A stretch of 64,000 nucleotides of DNA from CAWCTD01 sp963798455 (GTDB lineage Bacteria > Acidobacteriota > Terriglobia > Bryobacterales > Bryobacteraceae): positions 2,852,001 to 2,916,000 of the forward strand of contig CAWCTD010000003.1 of NCBI GenBank assembly GCA_963798455.1, in the 5' to 3' direction. The first letter of the stretch is position 1. Each line of letters begins with the position of its first letter. The position numbers and the translations under genes were made by a program. Of this stretch, positions 16,447-25,410 are shown in pieces. A model generated the notes under the pieces. That model did not search any database, was not told the DNA's origin, and worked only from the letters and a program-made list of their open reading frames with translations.

Positions 16447-17106
16447 TTGCCCTGGCATTTCCTTCTCAGTTGTCTAACCATTGTCGCGATCGATATCCTG
16501 CTGGCCGGCGATAATGCCGTGGTCATCGCGTTGGCTGCCAACACCATTCCCAGGGAGCAGCGCAAGGTCGCGATTGCCGCCGGCGCCGGGATGGCGGTGG
16601 TCCTTCGCGTCGCCATAACCTTCGTCGCAGCCCGACTGCTGGAGCTGCAGTTCGTCCAACTCGCGGGAGGAGTGGTCATTCTCTGGATTGCCGTTAAGCT
16701 CTTCCTCGATACATCTCCCGAGAGAGCGACGGAGGTGAAGACGGGGAGTTTCTGGCGGGCCATCCGGTTCATCGCGCTTGCCGACCTGACGATGTCCCTC
16801 GACAATATTCTCGCGGTTGCGGCGGCATCGAAAGGCAACATCTACCTCCTCGTCGGCGGGCTCGGCCTGAGTATTCCATTCGTTATTTTCACGAGCAATT
16901 TCCTGTCGGTCCTGATGGAGAAGTACCCAGTGCTGATCTACTTGGGGGCGGCCATCCTGGGCCGGGTCGGCGGCGAGATGATCATGACCGACCCATTCAT
17001 CGTGCAGCAGTTCCACCCTGCCGCAGCGGCACGATATGGAGTGGAGGCCTTCTGCGCGGTAGCCGTGGTGGTCGCCGGCCGGCTGTGGCCGCTCAGAAGA
17101 AGGTAA
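16447..17106 (+). CDS. TerC-family integral membrane protein
   Basis: A 219-residue membrane protein with about seven hydrophobic segments. Start is TTG at 16447 (PWHFLLSCLTIVAIDILLAGDNAVVIALAA). Family hallmarks are acidic residues within helices: ILLAGDNAVVIALAA at ~20 and its repeat DLTMSLDNILAVAAASKGN at ~115, typical of TerC/Alx/YjbE proteins linked to metal-ion (manganese) export and tellurite resistance phenotypes. No yybP-ykoY-like leader could be recognised in the short upstream region. Its 3' end overlaps the convergent nadB gene by 14 bp. The specific ion cannot be read from the sequence. Confidence 0.88.
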   Translation: MPWHFLLSCLTIVAIDILLAGDNAVVIALAANTIPREQRKVAIAAGAGMAVVLRVAITFVAARLLELQFVQLAGGVVILWIAVKLFLDTSPERATEVKTGSFWRAIRFIALADLTMSLDNILAVAAASKGNIYLLVGGLGLSIPFVIFTSNFLSVLMEKYPVLIYLGAAILGRVGGEMIMTDPFIVQQFHPAAAARYGVEAFCAVAVVVAGRLWPLRRR

Positions 17107-18622
17107 CTTCATTGTTCCTGGTGATCCGGGAGTGCCTTCTGTACTCCGGATTCTTTTCGGGATAATCGGTCCTGTAGTGCGCCCCACGGCTCTCCTTTCG
17201 GGCCAGGGCGCAGCCGGCAATGAGGTAGACGATCTCCCTCATGCCACGCAACTCGAACAGGCCGCGGTTGGGGTACGGGCAAGGCCGCATGGGTGTCGAC
17301 TGCACGCGGTCGCGGGCGGCGGCCAGTCCATCCCTCGTCCGGATGATTCCGCAGTTCTCCCACGCCAGCCTGCGCAGTTCCTCCTCGGAGATGTCCGGGA
17401 ACTCGGGCGGCGGGAAGGTGGGCGGAGCGAGAGCCCGTACGCCGGCCCATTCCCGCATCCTTCTGCCCGCGCGGGCACCGAAGACCATCGCCTCCAGGAG
17501 GGAGTTGCTGGCCAGCCTGTTGGCTCCGTGTACGCCAGTGGCGGCCACTTCGCCGGCCGCGAACAGACGGGGAAGGCTGGTACGGCCCTCCAGGTCGGTG
17601 CGGACCCCACCCATGGCATAGTGGGCGGCTGGATGCACGGGTGCGGGATCCTTGGTGATGTCCACGCCGTACTTCAGGCAAGTCTGGTACACCCTCGGGA
17701 ATCGCGCCCTGACAAACTCCGCCGGAAGGTGCGTCAGGTCAAGGAACACATGCGGGGCGCCCGTCCGTTGCATTTCGGCGACCATCGATCTCGATACGAC
17801 GTCGCGCGGCGCCAGTTCCTTGAGCGGATGGTAGCGCTCCATGAAGCGTTCACCCGTGGAGTTGCGCAGGTAGCCGCCTTCGCCCCGAAGCGCTTCCGTG
17901 AGCAGGAAGTTCGGCGCGCCTTCCAGGTGCAGCGCGGTGGGATGAAACTGCACGAATTCGATGTCGCTGATCTCAGCCCCCGCGCGGTAGGCGGCGGCCA
18001 CGCCGTCCCCGGTGGCCACGTCCGGGTTGGTGGTCTCCAGGTAGACTCGCCCCAAACCGCCTGTCGCCAGCAACACGGCCCGCGCCGACAACGGCACCAG
18101 CCTTCGGGTATAGGAATCACAGGCCACCACGCCCGCGGCCGCTCCTCCATCGATCAGCAAGTCCGTGATGGCGGTGAAGCTCCGGAACTGTATGTTGGGG
18201 AGTGAGGCAGCCTTGTGGTACAGAGTCCGCGAGATTTCGCGGCCCGTGGAGTCGCCCTGTGCATGCACGATGCGGCTCCGGCTGTGCGCGCCCTCGCGCC
18301 CGAAAGCCAGCTTGGTTCCCTCACGGTCGAATTCCGCTCCCCAGGCGATGAGTTGCTGGATGGCCGCGGGGCCCTCCTCCACAAGGGTGTGGACCGCGTT
18401 CCGATCGCACAGCTCGTCGCCGGCGGCAAGAGTATCCTGCTCGTGCAATTCAACTTCGTCGTCGTCGCTCAGGGCCACGGCAACCCCGCCTTGAGCGTAC
18501 TCAGAGGAGGATTCCCGGAGGCTGTCCTTGGCTACCACCAGAACCTCGCCGGCCTCGGCCAGTTCGATGGCAGCTCGCAGGCCCGCTACCCCCGCGCCGA
18601 CCACCAAAAAATCGGCAGTCAT
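17093..18622 (-). CDS. nadB: L-aspartate oxidase
   Basis: A 509-residue flavoprotein that oxidises L-aspartate to iminoaspartate, the first step of de novo NAD synthesis. The N-terminal FAD-binding Rossmann motif is DFLVVGAGVAGLRAAIELAEAG; ESSSEYAQGGVAVAL (~38) and the HSRSRIVHAQGDSTGREI block (~110) follow. The capping domain holds HPAAHYAMGGVRTDLEGR (~340), and LPRLFAAGEVAATGVHGANRLASNSLLEA completes the FAD site. The helical C-terminus carries ESRGAHYRTDYPEKN. Length and motifs are complete. nadA and nadC are not in the window. It diverges from aroB across a 43-bp gap. Confidence 0.95.
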   Translation of the reverse strand: MTADFLVVGAGVAGLRAAIELAEAGEVLVVAKDSLRESSSEYAQGGVAVALSDDDEVELHEQDTLAAGDELCDRNAVHTLVEEGPAAIQQLIAWGAEFDREGTKLAFGREGAHSRSRIVHAQGDSTGREISRTLYHKAASLPNIQFRSFTAITDLLIDGGAAAGVVACDSYTRRLVPLSARAVLLATGGLGRVYLETTNPDVATGDGVAAAYRAGAEISDIEFVQFHPTALHLEGAPNFLLTEALRGEGGYLRNSTGERFMERYHPLKELAPRDVVSRSMVAEMQRTGAPHVFLDLTHLPAEFVRARFPRVYQTCLKYGVDITKDPAPVHPAAHYAMGGVRTDLEGRTSLPRLFAAGEVAATGVHGANRLASNSLLEAMVFGARAGRRMREWAGVRALAPPTFPPPEFPDISEEELRRLAWENCGIIRTRDGLAAARDRVQSTPMRPCPYPNRGLFELRGMREIVYLIAGCALARKESRGAHYRTDYPEKNPEYRRHSRITRNNEVTFF

Positions 18623-18665
18623 CTAAACAGCGATTCTAGCACCCCGCGCGTGGTACAACTTTTGT

Positions 18666-19739
18666 ATGCCGTCCTTCGAGGTAAGCACTCCGCAGCGGAA
18701 CTACCAGGCGCTGGTCGAGCGCGGCATTCTGGCGCGCGCGGGCAACTACGTCCCCGAGAGAACACGCAGGCTCTTCGTGATCACCACCCACGACGTGTGG
18801 GGCCTCCACGGCCAGACCCTCGAGCGGGGCCTTGCGGGACGCACTTACGATGTGGTCTTTTTTCGAGGCGGCGAGGACAGAAAGAAGCTCGACGAAGTGG
18901 AGCGTCTGGCCGAGGAGATGGTGCGGCGAGGCGGTGACCGCTCCGCTATCGTGATGGCCTTCGGCGGCGGCGTGGTCGATGATGTAGCCGGCTTCGTGGC
19001 CGCGGTTTTCATGCGAGGAGTGCCGGTGATCCAGGTGCCCACCACCTTGCTCGCCCAGGTGGACGCGGGTGTGGGCGGTAAGACCGGAGTCAACCTGAAA
19101 TCGGGCAAGAACCTGGTGGGCGCTTTTCACCAGCCGCTGGTCGTGCTCATCGATCCGGACGTGCTGGCCACGCTCCCCGAGCGCGAGTACCGCGCTGGCA
19201 TTTACGAAGTCGTGAAGTGCGGCGTCATCCGCTCCCCGGAGCTGTTCCGGCTTATGACCGACGAGCGCGCCGCGGTGCTGGCGCAATCGCCCGAGGCCGT
19301 TGGGCAGATGATCGCGGAATCGGTGCGCATCAAGGCCGAAGTCGTTTCGGCCGACGAGCGCGAAAGCGACCTGCGCCGCATCCTGAACTTCGGCCACACC
19401 TATGGCCACGCCCTCGAGTCCGAAACCGGCTACGTGCGCTTCCTGCACGGGGAGGCGGTGGCGTTCGGGATGAAGGCCGCCGTCCACCTGGCTCGGCTGA
19501 CCGCTCTGCTGCCGCCCGATCAGGCCGGCCAGATCATCGAAACGATCGACCTCTACGGCCCCCTCCCTTCGCTCGAAGGCGTCTCTGACGCCAACCTCGT
19601 CAAGCGCATGGCCAGCGACAAGAAGACCTTGCACGGAAAAGTGCACTTCGTGCTGCCCGAGAGGATCGGCCAAGTCCGGATCGTTTCCGGCCTGGATGAA
19701 AGCACGGTGCTCGAGGCGGCCCGAGCGGCGCTGGCATGA
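18666..19739 (+). CDS. aroB: 3-dehydroquinate synthase
   Basis: A 357-residue NAD- and metal-dependent enzyme that cyclises DAHP to 3-dehydroquinate in the shikimate pathway. The NAD-binding region is FRGGEDRKKLDEVERLAEEMVRRGGDR with AFGGGVVDDVAGFVAAVFMRG. PTTLLAQVDAGVGGKTGVN and KNLVGAFHQP complete the cofactor/substrate site. Metal ligands are in RAGIYEVVKCGVI (Glu), FGHTYGHALE (His) and FLHGEAVAFGM (His). The C-terminal MASDKKTLHGKVHFVLPERIG is also typical. The stop overlaps the ubiE start by 4 bp, so the two form one transcription unit. Confidence 0.97.
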   Translation: MPSFEVSTPQRNYQALVERGILARAGNYVPERTRRLFVITTHDVWGLHGQTLERGLAGRTYDVVFFRGGEDRKKLDEVERLAEEMVRRGGDRSAIVMAFGGGVVDDVAGFVAAVFMRGVPVIQVPTTLLAQVDAGVGGKTGVNLKSGKNLVGAFHQPLVVLIDPDVLATLPEREYRAGIYEVVKCGVIRSPELFRLMTDERAAVLAQSPEAVGQMIAESVRIKAEVVSADERESDLRRILNFGHTYGHALESETGYVRFLHGEAVAFGMKAAVHLARLTALLPPDQAGQIIETIDLYGPLPSLEGVSDANLVKRMASDKKTLHGKVHFVLPERIGQVRIVSGLDESTVLEAARAALA

Positions 19740-20482
19740 GCGCGCCTCCCGCGGGGGGAACCAGGCCGCCCGGTGCGGCGGGCGAGGAGGAAGCCGCCCA
19801 CTGGGTGCGCCGCATGTTCGCCTCCGTGGCGCAGCGCTACGATCTCCTCAACCACCTGCTCTCGTTCAATATCGACCGCTCCTGGCGGCGCCGTACGGTC
19901 GAGCGAGTCGGGCCCGTCCTCGCCCGGCCCGCCGCGCGCGCCCTCGATGTGTGCTGCGGCACCGGCGACCTCCTGATGGCGCTCGAAGCCGGGCGGAGCT
20001 CCGCGGTTTGGGGTTGCGACTTCTGCCGCCCCATGCTGGCCATTGCACAGAGCAAACTCGCGGCGGCCGACATGCACTCCGCCCTCTTAGAAGCGGACGC
20101 CCTGTGTCTGCCCTTGCCTGACAGTTCCATCGACCTCGTCACCGTGGCTTTCGGCTTTCGCAACCTCGCCAACTATCGCGCCGGGCTGGGGGAGATGGCC
20201 CGCGTGCTGAGGCCGGGTGGCCTGGCCGCCATCCTGGAGTTCTCCCGGCCGCCCTCGCGGGTTTTTGCCGCGCTTTACGATTTCTACTCACGCCGGTTGC
20301 TGCCGGCCGTCGGCGGTGTTCTCTCCGGTTCCCGGGAAGCTTATGCCTATCTGCCCGAGTCGGTGCGCCGCTTTCCGGACGCCGATACGCTGGCCGGGGA
20401 CATGCGCGCGGCCGGCTTTCGGGAAGTCAGCTTCGAGCGTATGACGGCGGGGATCGTCGCCCTCCACCTGGGCTGGCGCTGA
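19736..20482 (+). CDS. ubiE: Demethylmenaquinone / ubiquinone biosynthesis C-methyltransferase
   Basis: A 248-residue class I SAM methyltransferase of the UbiE/MenG family, converting demethylmenaquinone to menaquinone. Family elements: VRRMFASVAQRYDLLNHLLSFNIDRSWRRRTV (~22-55), SAM motif ALDVCCGTGDLLMAL (~83), VWGCDFCRPMLAIA, DALCLPLPDSSIDLVTVAFGFRNL (~122-145) and MARVLRPGGLAAILEFSRP. The C-terminal FEDV-like end is FREVSFERMTAGIVALHLGWR. Overlap with aroB suggests coupled chorismate and quinone biosynthesis. Acidobacteria normally use menaquinone, so MenG activity is the more likely one. Confidence 0.92.
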   Translation: MSAPPAGGTRPPGAAGEEEAAHWVRRMFASVAQRYDLLNHLLSFNIDRSWRRRTVERVGPVLARPAARALDVCCGTGDLLMALEAGRSSAVWGCDFCRPMLAIAQSKLAAADMHSALLEADALCLPLPDSSIDLVTVAFGFRNLANYRAGLGEMARVLRPGGLAAILEFSRPPSRVFAALYDFYSRRLLPAVGGVLSGSREAYAYLPESVRRFPDADTLAGDMRAAGFREVSFERMTAGIVALHLGWR

Positions 20483-20487
20483 CCACG

Positions 20488-21594
20488 TTACTGGGTCTGC
20501 ACGTGTCCGGTCCGTGTGTCCCCCAGGGAATTACTGAGTTCCACGTCCACGGCGCCAACCTGCGAACTGTCGCCCAGCACGGGGAACACCGCGCGCAGCG
20601 TGAACATGCTCCCGTAGCCGGTCGTCTCGAAGTACTGCTGGAAGGCCCGGGAGGCGTCCACCTGGATTGCGCCGGGAGCCACCGTGCGCCCTCCCAGGTC
20701 GAAGAACGTGAACACAAGCAAGGATGTGGAGCGCGAGGTATCGAAACCCGTGACTTGGACCTCGATGCCGCTCGTGACGCGCGCCGAGCGTGCGCTCGCC
20801 ACCACCACAGGGGCGCGAGGAACCTCGGCCGTGAACTGCTCGGTGTACGGCCCGAGCTTCACCGTGAACGTAATCACGCCGGCCGTGGTGCCGGTCTGGA
20901 ACTCCGTGTCCGTGCCGCCGCTGAATCTTCCCAGATCCTCTCCCGCGGCCACCGTGAAAGAGATGCCGCGGCTGCCCGTGGCCGCAAAGAGAACGGCGGA
21001 ATCGTCGCCTTTGCCCGCGACGCTGGGCGTGAACTCCATCGATAGCTGGCCGTTCGCCGAAATCTTGGAAACGGACGCCAGCCGGATGGCAACCTTTGCC
21101 TGCTGTCCTCCCCGCAGAGCGGGCGGATCGACGACGATCCGCGGATCGGGCAGGTCAGGAAGCTCGACAGGAGCAGGCGGCTCGGGCGGCTTCGGCTCCA
21201 GTCCAGTTCCCGTTAGCAGGGTAGTGACTCCATTGACGTTCAGGTACGCGTAGTAGGAGACGGCATCGAGCGGGGTGAACCGCACCACGAACTCCACCTC
21301 TTCGCCCCCCGCCACGAGAACGGGCAGCTTCGGAAGGCTGGGGAAAGAGAAGCGGGCGCCCGCCAGGTTCAGTCCCTGGAGCCACGCCGGCAGAATGGAA
21401 GTATTCCTTACGCGGAAGGTGGTGTCCAGGTACTCGCCGGCCGCGGCCGTCCCCACCTCATACGACGTGCCGACAGCCTCCTCGACCCCCTGCGGGACCA
21501 CGTACAGCTTCATCTGCGCCGCAAGCGCCAGCGGCAACAGCAGAGCGGCGCTCAGCAGTTTGCGGAAGAGCCTGCCGGGCAAGTCAGGAGACAT
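20488..21594 (-). CDS. Secreted HYDIN/choice-of-anchor-like protein
   Basis: A 368-residue exported protein. Start taken at MSPDLPGRLFRKLLSAALLLPLALAAQ, a clear signal peptide. An ATG at 21705, with GGAGG seven bases upstream and a 4-bp overlap with the preceding gene, is an alternative that adds 37 non-signal-like residues. The N-terminal ~100 residues (YLDTTFRVRNTS...EVEFVVRFTPLDAVSYYAYLNVNG) resemble HYDIN/choice-of-anchor-D immunoglobulin-like domains. The middle (RIVVDPPALRGGQQAKVAIRL) resembles cohesin-like surface domains, and the end is beta-rich. No enzyme motif or anchor is visible. It is last of three minus-strand genes encoding secreted proteins. Confidence 0.7.
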   Translation of the reverse strand: MSPDLPGRLFRKLLSAALLLPLALAAQMKLYVVPQGVEEAVGTSYEVGTAAAGEYLDTTFRVRNTSILPAWLQGLNLAGARFSFPSLPKLPVLVAGGEEVEFVVRFTPLDAVSYYAYLNVNGVTTLLTGTGLEPKPPEPPAPVELPDLPDPRIVVDPPALRGGQQAKVAIRLASVSKISANGQLSMEFTPSVAGKGDDSAVLFAATGSRGISFTVAAGEDLGRFSGGTDTEFQTGTTAGVITFTVKLGPYTEQFTAEVPRAPVVVASARSARVTSGIEVQVTGFDTSRSTSLLVFTFFDLGGRTVAPGAIQVDASRAFQQYFETTGYGSMFTLRAVFPVLGDSSQVGAVDVELSNSLGDTRTGHVQTQ

Positions 21595-21701
21595 ACCCCA
21601 CGTGGACGCAGCTCGCTGATTCGAGGTGTGGGATGAGACTCCCGTCTTGTCCTGGCCCGCATTCTGGCAGGCTTTTCTGCAAACTGCGAGCAGCCTCCCG
21701 A

Positions 21702-22310
21702 TCATGGCGCGGCCTCCGGAAGCCGGTACGTCTCCAGCCGGTCTTCAAACACGCGGACCGCGAGGCGGCGCGTCTCCTCTCGCACCGAAAACCAACCTTC
21801 ACCCATCTGGTCGATGCTGAGTGCTGGCCCCCCGATCTTCTTCCGAAGCTGGGTTCCGTCGGCTTTCCGGAAGACCAGCTCGTCGCCTTCGGAAAAGAGC
21901 GGAAGGGCGGGCGTCTCGCAATCCGTGACAGACACGGACTGGAAGCCCCCGTCCTTCCAGAGGATCGACTCGGAAGTTCCTGAGAGACACACTAGTGCCA
22001 TCGTGCCGTCAACTGAGAAGGAGAACCGTGCCGGGCCATCGGGCGCGTCGATGCGGCCCAGAGGCCGGCCCCGCGGGTCGAAAGCGTAAAGCGAGTCCGA
22101 TGTCTTGGCCAAGCCGACGCGCCCCGAGAAGGCCGCCGAGATGACCCCTTCGGCAATGGGTACGCCGAGCACAAGGTTTCCCGCTACGCCGTACACCGGC
22201 CGCAATGCGCCGCCGCTGTCCTTGGCATAGCCGGTCAGAGGCGGTGAGATCCCTGACTGCGCCAGCAACGAGCCCACCATGGCGGCTAGAGCCAGAAGGA
22301 TACGCGTCAT
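21702..22310 (-). CDS. Hypothetical secreted protein, beta-propeller-like
   Basis: A 202-residue protein starting MTRILLALAAMVGSLLAQ, a signal peptide probably cleaved after residue 17 or 18. The start overlaps the preceding stop by 4 bp (22307-22310), which fixes the start. The mature protein is beta-rich with repeated short pieces such as DSLYAFDPRGRPLGRID, ARFSFSVDGTMALVCL and PLFSEGDELVFRKADG, which look like irregular propeller blades as in WD40 or YVTN-like proteins. I recognise no family by name. It is the middle gene of three overlapping genes for secreted proteins. Confidence 0.65.
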   Translation of the reverse strand: MTRILLALAAMVGSLLAQSGISPPLTGYAKDSGGALRPVYGVAGNLVLGVPIAEGVISAAFSGRVGLAKTSDSLYAFDPRGRPLGRIDAPDGPARFSFSVDGTMALVCLSGTSESILWKDGGFQSVSVTDCETPALPLFSEGDELVFRKADGTQLRKKIGGPALSIDQMGEGWFSVREETRRLAVRVFEDRLETYRLPEAAP

Positions 22311-22909
22311 TGGGGTGCTCCGATGGTAATCGTTGGCGTCCCCACGCTCAGGCTGGCGGAGCCCGAGGAAGCCGTGCTCGAGCCAGGGGTTACCCGCTTG
22401 CCCAAGGCCAGCCCGGCAACCGCCGCACCCGCAGCGACTCCCGCCACGATCAGCACAATCTTGCGACGGCTTCGGCCCATCGACACGGCAACATGCGAGC
22501 CCGGAGACGCGGTTGCCGAAGCCAGCAGCCTGTGAGGGGAGGCGATCGATGCGCGAAGTGCGCCTTTTGCCACGGTCACCCGGATGTCGCAAGGGCCGGG
22601 GATACTGTTCCAGTGAACGCCGGAAGCGGATGCTCTTCCGTCCGCCCCGGTGATAGCCACATCCGTCGTCAGACCGTTGCTGAACGTGCCACCGGGCCCG
22701 GAAGCGGGCAGTTGAAAACTCACGGCGGCGTCTGGGACAGGGTCACCCCTCTCGTCGGTCACCTGGATGGTCAAGGCCGCCGAGCTGCGTGTCCCCAGGA
22801 TATGCACTGGTCCGCTGGACTGCACGATGCGGATTTTTAGAATGCCCGCGTCGCTGGCGAACTGCGCCGCCAGACACGCCGGCAACAGAAGCAGGGCGAA
22901 GACTCTCAT
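22307..22909 (-). CDS. Secreted Ig-like (Big-1-type) domain protein with C-terminal membrane helix
   Basis: A 200-residue protein with signal peptide MRVFALLLLPACLAAQ. Residues ~30-125 look like a bacterial Ig-like Big-1 domain: AALTIQVTDERGDPVPDAAVSFQLPASGPGGTFSNGLTTDVAITGADGRA. After a linker, basic residues GRSRRK precede a hydrophobic helix IVLIVAGVAAGAAVAGLALG (~150-170), probably an anchor, and a Ser/Thr/Gly-rich tail. It is first of three overlapping genes and may be a small surface complex subunit. It diverges from the Tat-exported enolase-family gene across ~98 bp. Confidence 0.7.
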   Translation of the reverse strand: MRVFALLLLPACLAAQFASDAGILKIRIVQSSGPVHILGTRSSAALTIQVTDERGDPVPDAAVSFQLPASGPGGTFSNGLTTDVAITGADGRASASGVHWNSIPGPCDIRVTVAKGALRASIASPHRLLASATASPGSHVAVSMGRSRRKIVLIVAGVAAGAAVAGLALGKRVTPGSSTASSGSASLSVGTPTITIGAPQ

Positions 22910-23007
22910 CTACTGTAAGTAGTGGGTTGAGCAGGGAGAATATCGCGCTCAATCTGCGCCCTCCGCACTATCCCCTCCCAGCCTGGATGTTCTATAGTGG
23001 CGAGATC

Positions 23008-24240
23008 ATGATGACCCGACGAGATTTTTTCAAAACCGCTTTGGCCGTCCCCGTGGGCGCCTGGCTTGCCCGTTACGAGGCACTGGCGGCGCCCGCTGCC
23101 GGCCAGATCAAGATCACTGCCATCAAGGCGATGCAGGTAAGGGACCCCGGCACGCTCATCAAGATTGAGACCGACGCGGGGATTTGTGGCATCGGCCCTT
23201 GCGGCGGAGGCGGCTCGTTCGCAAGAGACGTTATTGCGGGGATCAGCGGCGGCCGGCTCCCCCACTTGGGTCTGGTCGGCAAGGACCCGCTGTCCATCCG
23301 TGTACACTTTCACAACATGTTTTACGCCTATCCCCAGCGCGGGCGGCAGATGCGCGTTCTCAGCGGCATCGATATCGCGCTGTGGGACCTGGCGGGCAAG
23401 ATCCTGAACCAGCCGGTCTCCAAACTGCTCGGCGGCAACTTTCGCGAAGAAATCCCGCTCTATTCTCATGTCCCCAATGCCAAAGATTTCCAGAGCAAGG
23501 AGGCGTGGAAGAGGCGCGCCGACGATCTGTTGAACGATCCCAGGGGCTACCGCGCCTTCAAGACCGACATCCACAGCGCCCTGGGCATCAATATGCAGGA
23601 GTACATCCCCAGCATCAGCCCGCGGGATCTCGGCAAGGTCCGGGAAGCCTACACCCTGGCCCGGGAAGCCCTCGGACAGGACACCGAGATCATCGTTCAC
23701 TGCCACTGCGAGCTGGATGTGCCCAGCGCCATCCAGGTGGCCGAGGCGATCGAGCCCATCCGGCCCATGTACTTCGAAGACCCCCTGGCGCCGAACTTCT
23801 CCGAGTCCTGGATGGCGCTGCGGCGCTCCACCCGGCTCCCCATCTCCACGGGCGAGAACATGGAGCTTCTGGAAGCGGCCATGCCCTTCCTTCAGAACCA
23901 GGCCGTCAGCATGTTGCAGCCCGATCTGGTCAACTCCGGCGGGATCACGGGCGTCAAGATCCTCGCCGACGTAGCCGCCAACTACCGCATCCCGGTCTGC
24001 CTGCACAACGTCAGCGGCCATGTATTGAACATGGCCTCACAGCAGTTCTCGGCGGCCCACTTCGACAGCCCCTGGATGGAGTGCGTGCGCACCTCGGACC
24101 AGACCAAAGTCGCGGCCAGCAACGCCCCCGTGATCAAGAACGGCCGCATGAAGGTCTCCACGCTCCCCGGCCTCGGCCTGGACCTGAACATGGAGTACCT
24201 GAAGTCGGTCCTGGCCCCCGGCGAGCCCTGGTGGGGGTGA
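23008..24240 (+). CDS. Tat-exported mandelate racemase/muconate lactonizing (enolase superfamily) protein
   Basis: A 410-residue enolase-superfamily protein with an N-terminal twin-arginine signal (MMTRRDFFKTALAVPVGAWLA), so it acts in the periplasm, which is unusual for this superfamily but common in Solibacter-like genomes. The capping domain includes LSGIDIALWDLAGKILNQPVSKLLGG. Barrel motifs include IIVHCHCELDVPSAIQVAEAIEPI (acid at the end of a strand), PMYFEDPLAPNF (Glu) and LPISTGENM (Glu). QPDLVNSGGITGVKILADVA and PVCLHNVSGHV (general-base His) complete the site. The arrangement fits sugar-acid dehydratases, but the substrate is uncertain. Start is one of two adjacent ATG codons. It converges with arsM with a 13-bp gap. 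Confidence 0.88.
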   Translation: MMTRRDFFKTALAVPVGAWLARYEALAAPAAGQIKITAIKAMQVRDPGTLIKIETDAGICGIGPCGGGGSFARDVIAGISGGRLPHLGLVGKDPLSIRVHFHNMFYAYPQRGRQMRVLSGIDIALWDLAGKILNQPVSKLLGGNFREEIPLYSHVPNAKDFQSKEAWKRRADDLLNDPRGYRAFKTDIHSALGINMQEYIPSISPRDLGKVREAYTLAREALGQDTEIIVHCHCELDVPSAIQVAEAIEPIRPMYFEDPLAPNFSESWMALRRSTRLPISTGENMELLEAAMPFLQNQAVSMLQPDLVNSGGITGVKILADVAANYRIPVCLHNVSGHVLNMASQQFSAAHFDSPWMECVRTSDQTKVAASNAPVIKNGRMKVSTLPGLGLDLNMEYLKSVLAPGEPWWG

Positions 24241-24253
24241 GCGGCGGGCGCGT

Positions 24254-25063
24254 CTAGGATGGCTTCACCGCCCGGATGAAGGCGCTGATGAACTTCTCGT
24301 CCACCAGCGGCGCGATCGCCTCGACGTTGATCCCGTTCGCCTCCAGGAATTCGCGCGCCTGCTCCACTTTGTAGATCCGCGTAGGCTGAATCTCGATGCC
24401 CGCGAATCCCGCGGCCTCGAGCTTCTTGCGATACTCTTCCTCGGCCAGGGCCCCCGCGATGCAGCCTACCCACAACTCCACGTTGCGGCGGACCTCCGCT
24501 GGGATCTCGCCTCGCACGACGATGTCCGACACCGCCAGCCGCCCGCCGGGCCTCAGCACCCGGAACGCCTCCCGAAGCACCCGGTCCTTGTCGGCCGACA
24601 GGTTGATCACGCAGTTCGAGATGATCACGTCCACGCTGGCTTCGGGCAGTGGGATGTTCTCGATCTCCCCTTTCAGAAACTCGACGTTCTCCACTCCCGC
24701 CTTGCGCTGGTTCTCGCGCGCCAGGGCCAGCATCTCGTCGGTCATATCCAAGCCATATGCCTTGCCCGCCGGCCCGACTCGCCGAGCCGAGAGCAAGACG
24801 TTGATCCCGCCGCCTGAGCCGAGATCCAGCACCGTCTCCCCGGCATTCAACCGCGCCAGCGCGGTGGGATTGCCGCACCCGAGAGAGGCCAGCACCGCCG
24901 TCTCGGGCAGTGCGCCCTTTTCGGTGTCGTTGTACAGGTTCGCCGTGATCGGATCGGCGCACCCCAGGCTGGAGGCCACCGCCCCGCAGCAGCCGCCGCC
25001 TTCACCAACCACCCGCAACGCCGCTTTCGCGTATCTCTCCTTCACTGCCTCTTTCACGTTCAT
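24254..25063 (-). CDS. arsM: Arsenite S-adenosylmethionine methyltransferase
   Basis: A 269-residue ArsM. It methylates trivalent arsenic using SAM and thiols. The N-terminus carries the family cysteines GGGCCGAVASSLGCADP (~23-37). The SAM motif is VLDLGSGGGINVLLSARRVGPAGKAYGLDMTDEML (~77-110). NCVINLSADKDRVLREAFRVLRPGGRLAVSDIV follows (Cys near 150), and the late catalytic cysteine is in WVGCIAGAL (~200). These are the conserved arsenic-binding cysteines of bacterial ArsM. The start codon overlaps the arsR stop by one base (TAATG), so the two are translationally coupled under ArsR control. Confidence 0.94.
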   Translation of the reverse strand: MNVKEAVKERYAKAALRVVGEGGGCCGAVASSLGCADPITANLYNDTEKGALPETAVLASLGCGNPTALARLNAGETVLDLGSGGGINVLLSARRVGPAGKAYGLDMTDEMLALARENQRKAGVENVEFLKGEIENIPLPEASVDVIISNCVINLSADKDRVLREAFRVLRPGGRLAVSDIVVRGEIPAEVRRNVELWVGCIAGALAEEEYRKKLEAAGFAGIEIQPTRIYKVEQAREFLEANGINVEAIAPLVDEKFISAFIRAVKPS

Positions 25064-25410
25064 TATGATTTCCTCCTGACTTCTACGATGTCATCCACCG
25101 CCAGTGGCCGGTTCCCCCCGCAGCACTCGGCGTACAGGAAGGTGAGCAACTCTCTAAGCCCCTCGGTGTTAGCCGTGTACCGTAGAAAAGTCCCTTCGCG
25201 CTGCACACGCACCAGATCTTCGTTCTTGAGCTTCTCCAGGTGGTGCGACAGCGTGGAGCCCGGAATCTTGAGCCCGGTTCCCACGTCGCCGGCGATGAGG
25301 CCCTCGGGATGTGCCTTGAGCAGCAGCCGCATGATCCTCAGCCGCGGTTCGGCGCCCATCGCCGCCAGCATATCGGCATAGCGGATGACGTCGCCTTCCG
25401 ATATTTTCAT
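25063..25410 (-). CDS. arsR: ArsR/SmtB-family metalloregulator
   Basis: A 115-residue ArsR-type winged-helix repressor. Family pattern: ADMLAAMGAEPRLRIMRLLLKAHPEGLIAGDVGTGLKIPGSTLSHHLEKLKNEDLVRVQREGTFLRYTANTEGL. The usual CVC arsenic site of the recognition helix is absent. Candidate metal ligands are the paired cysteines in LYAECCGGNRP near the C-terminus. ArsR groups with a C-terminal cysteine pair are known, so arsenite sensing there is plausible. It is coupled to arsM. Its ATG coincides with one arm of the operator-like palindrome, and the promoter leaves essentially no leader. Confidence 0.92.
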   Translation of the reverse strand: MKISEGDVIRYADMLAAMGAEPRLRIMRLLLKAHPEGLIAGDVGTGLKIPGSTLSHHLEKLKNEDLVRVQREGTFLRYTANTEGLRELLTFLYAECCGGNRPLAVDDIVEVRRKS

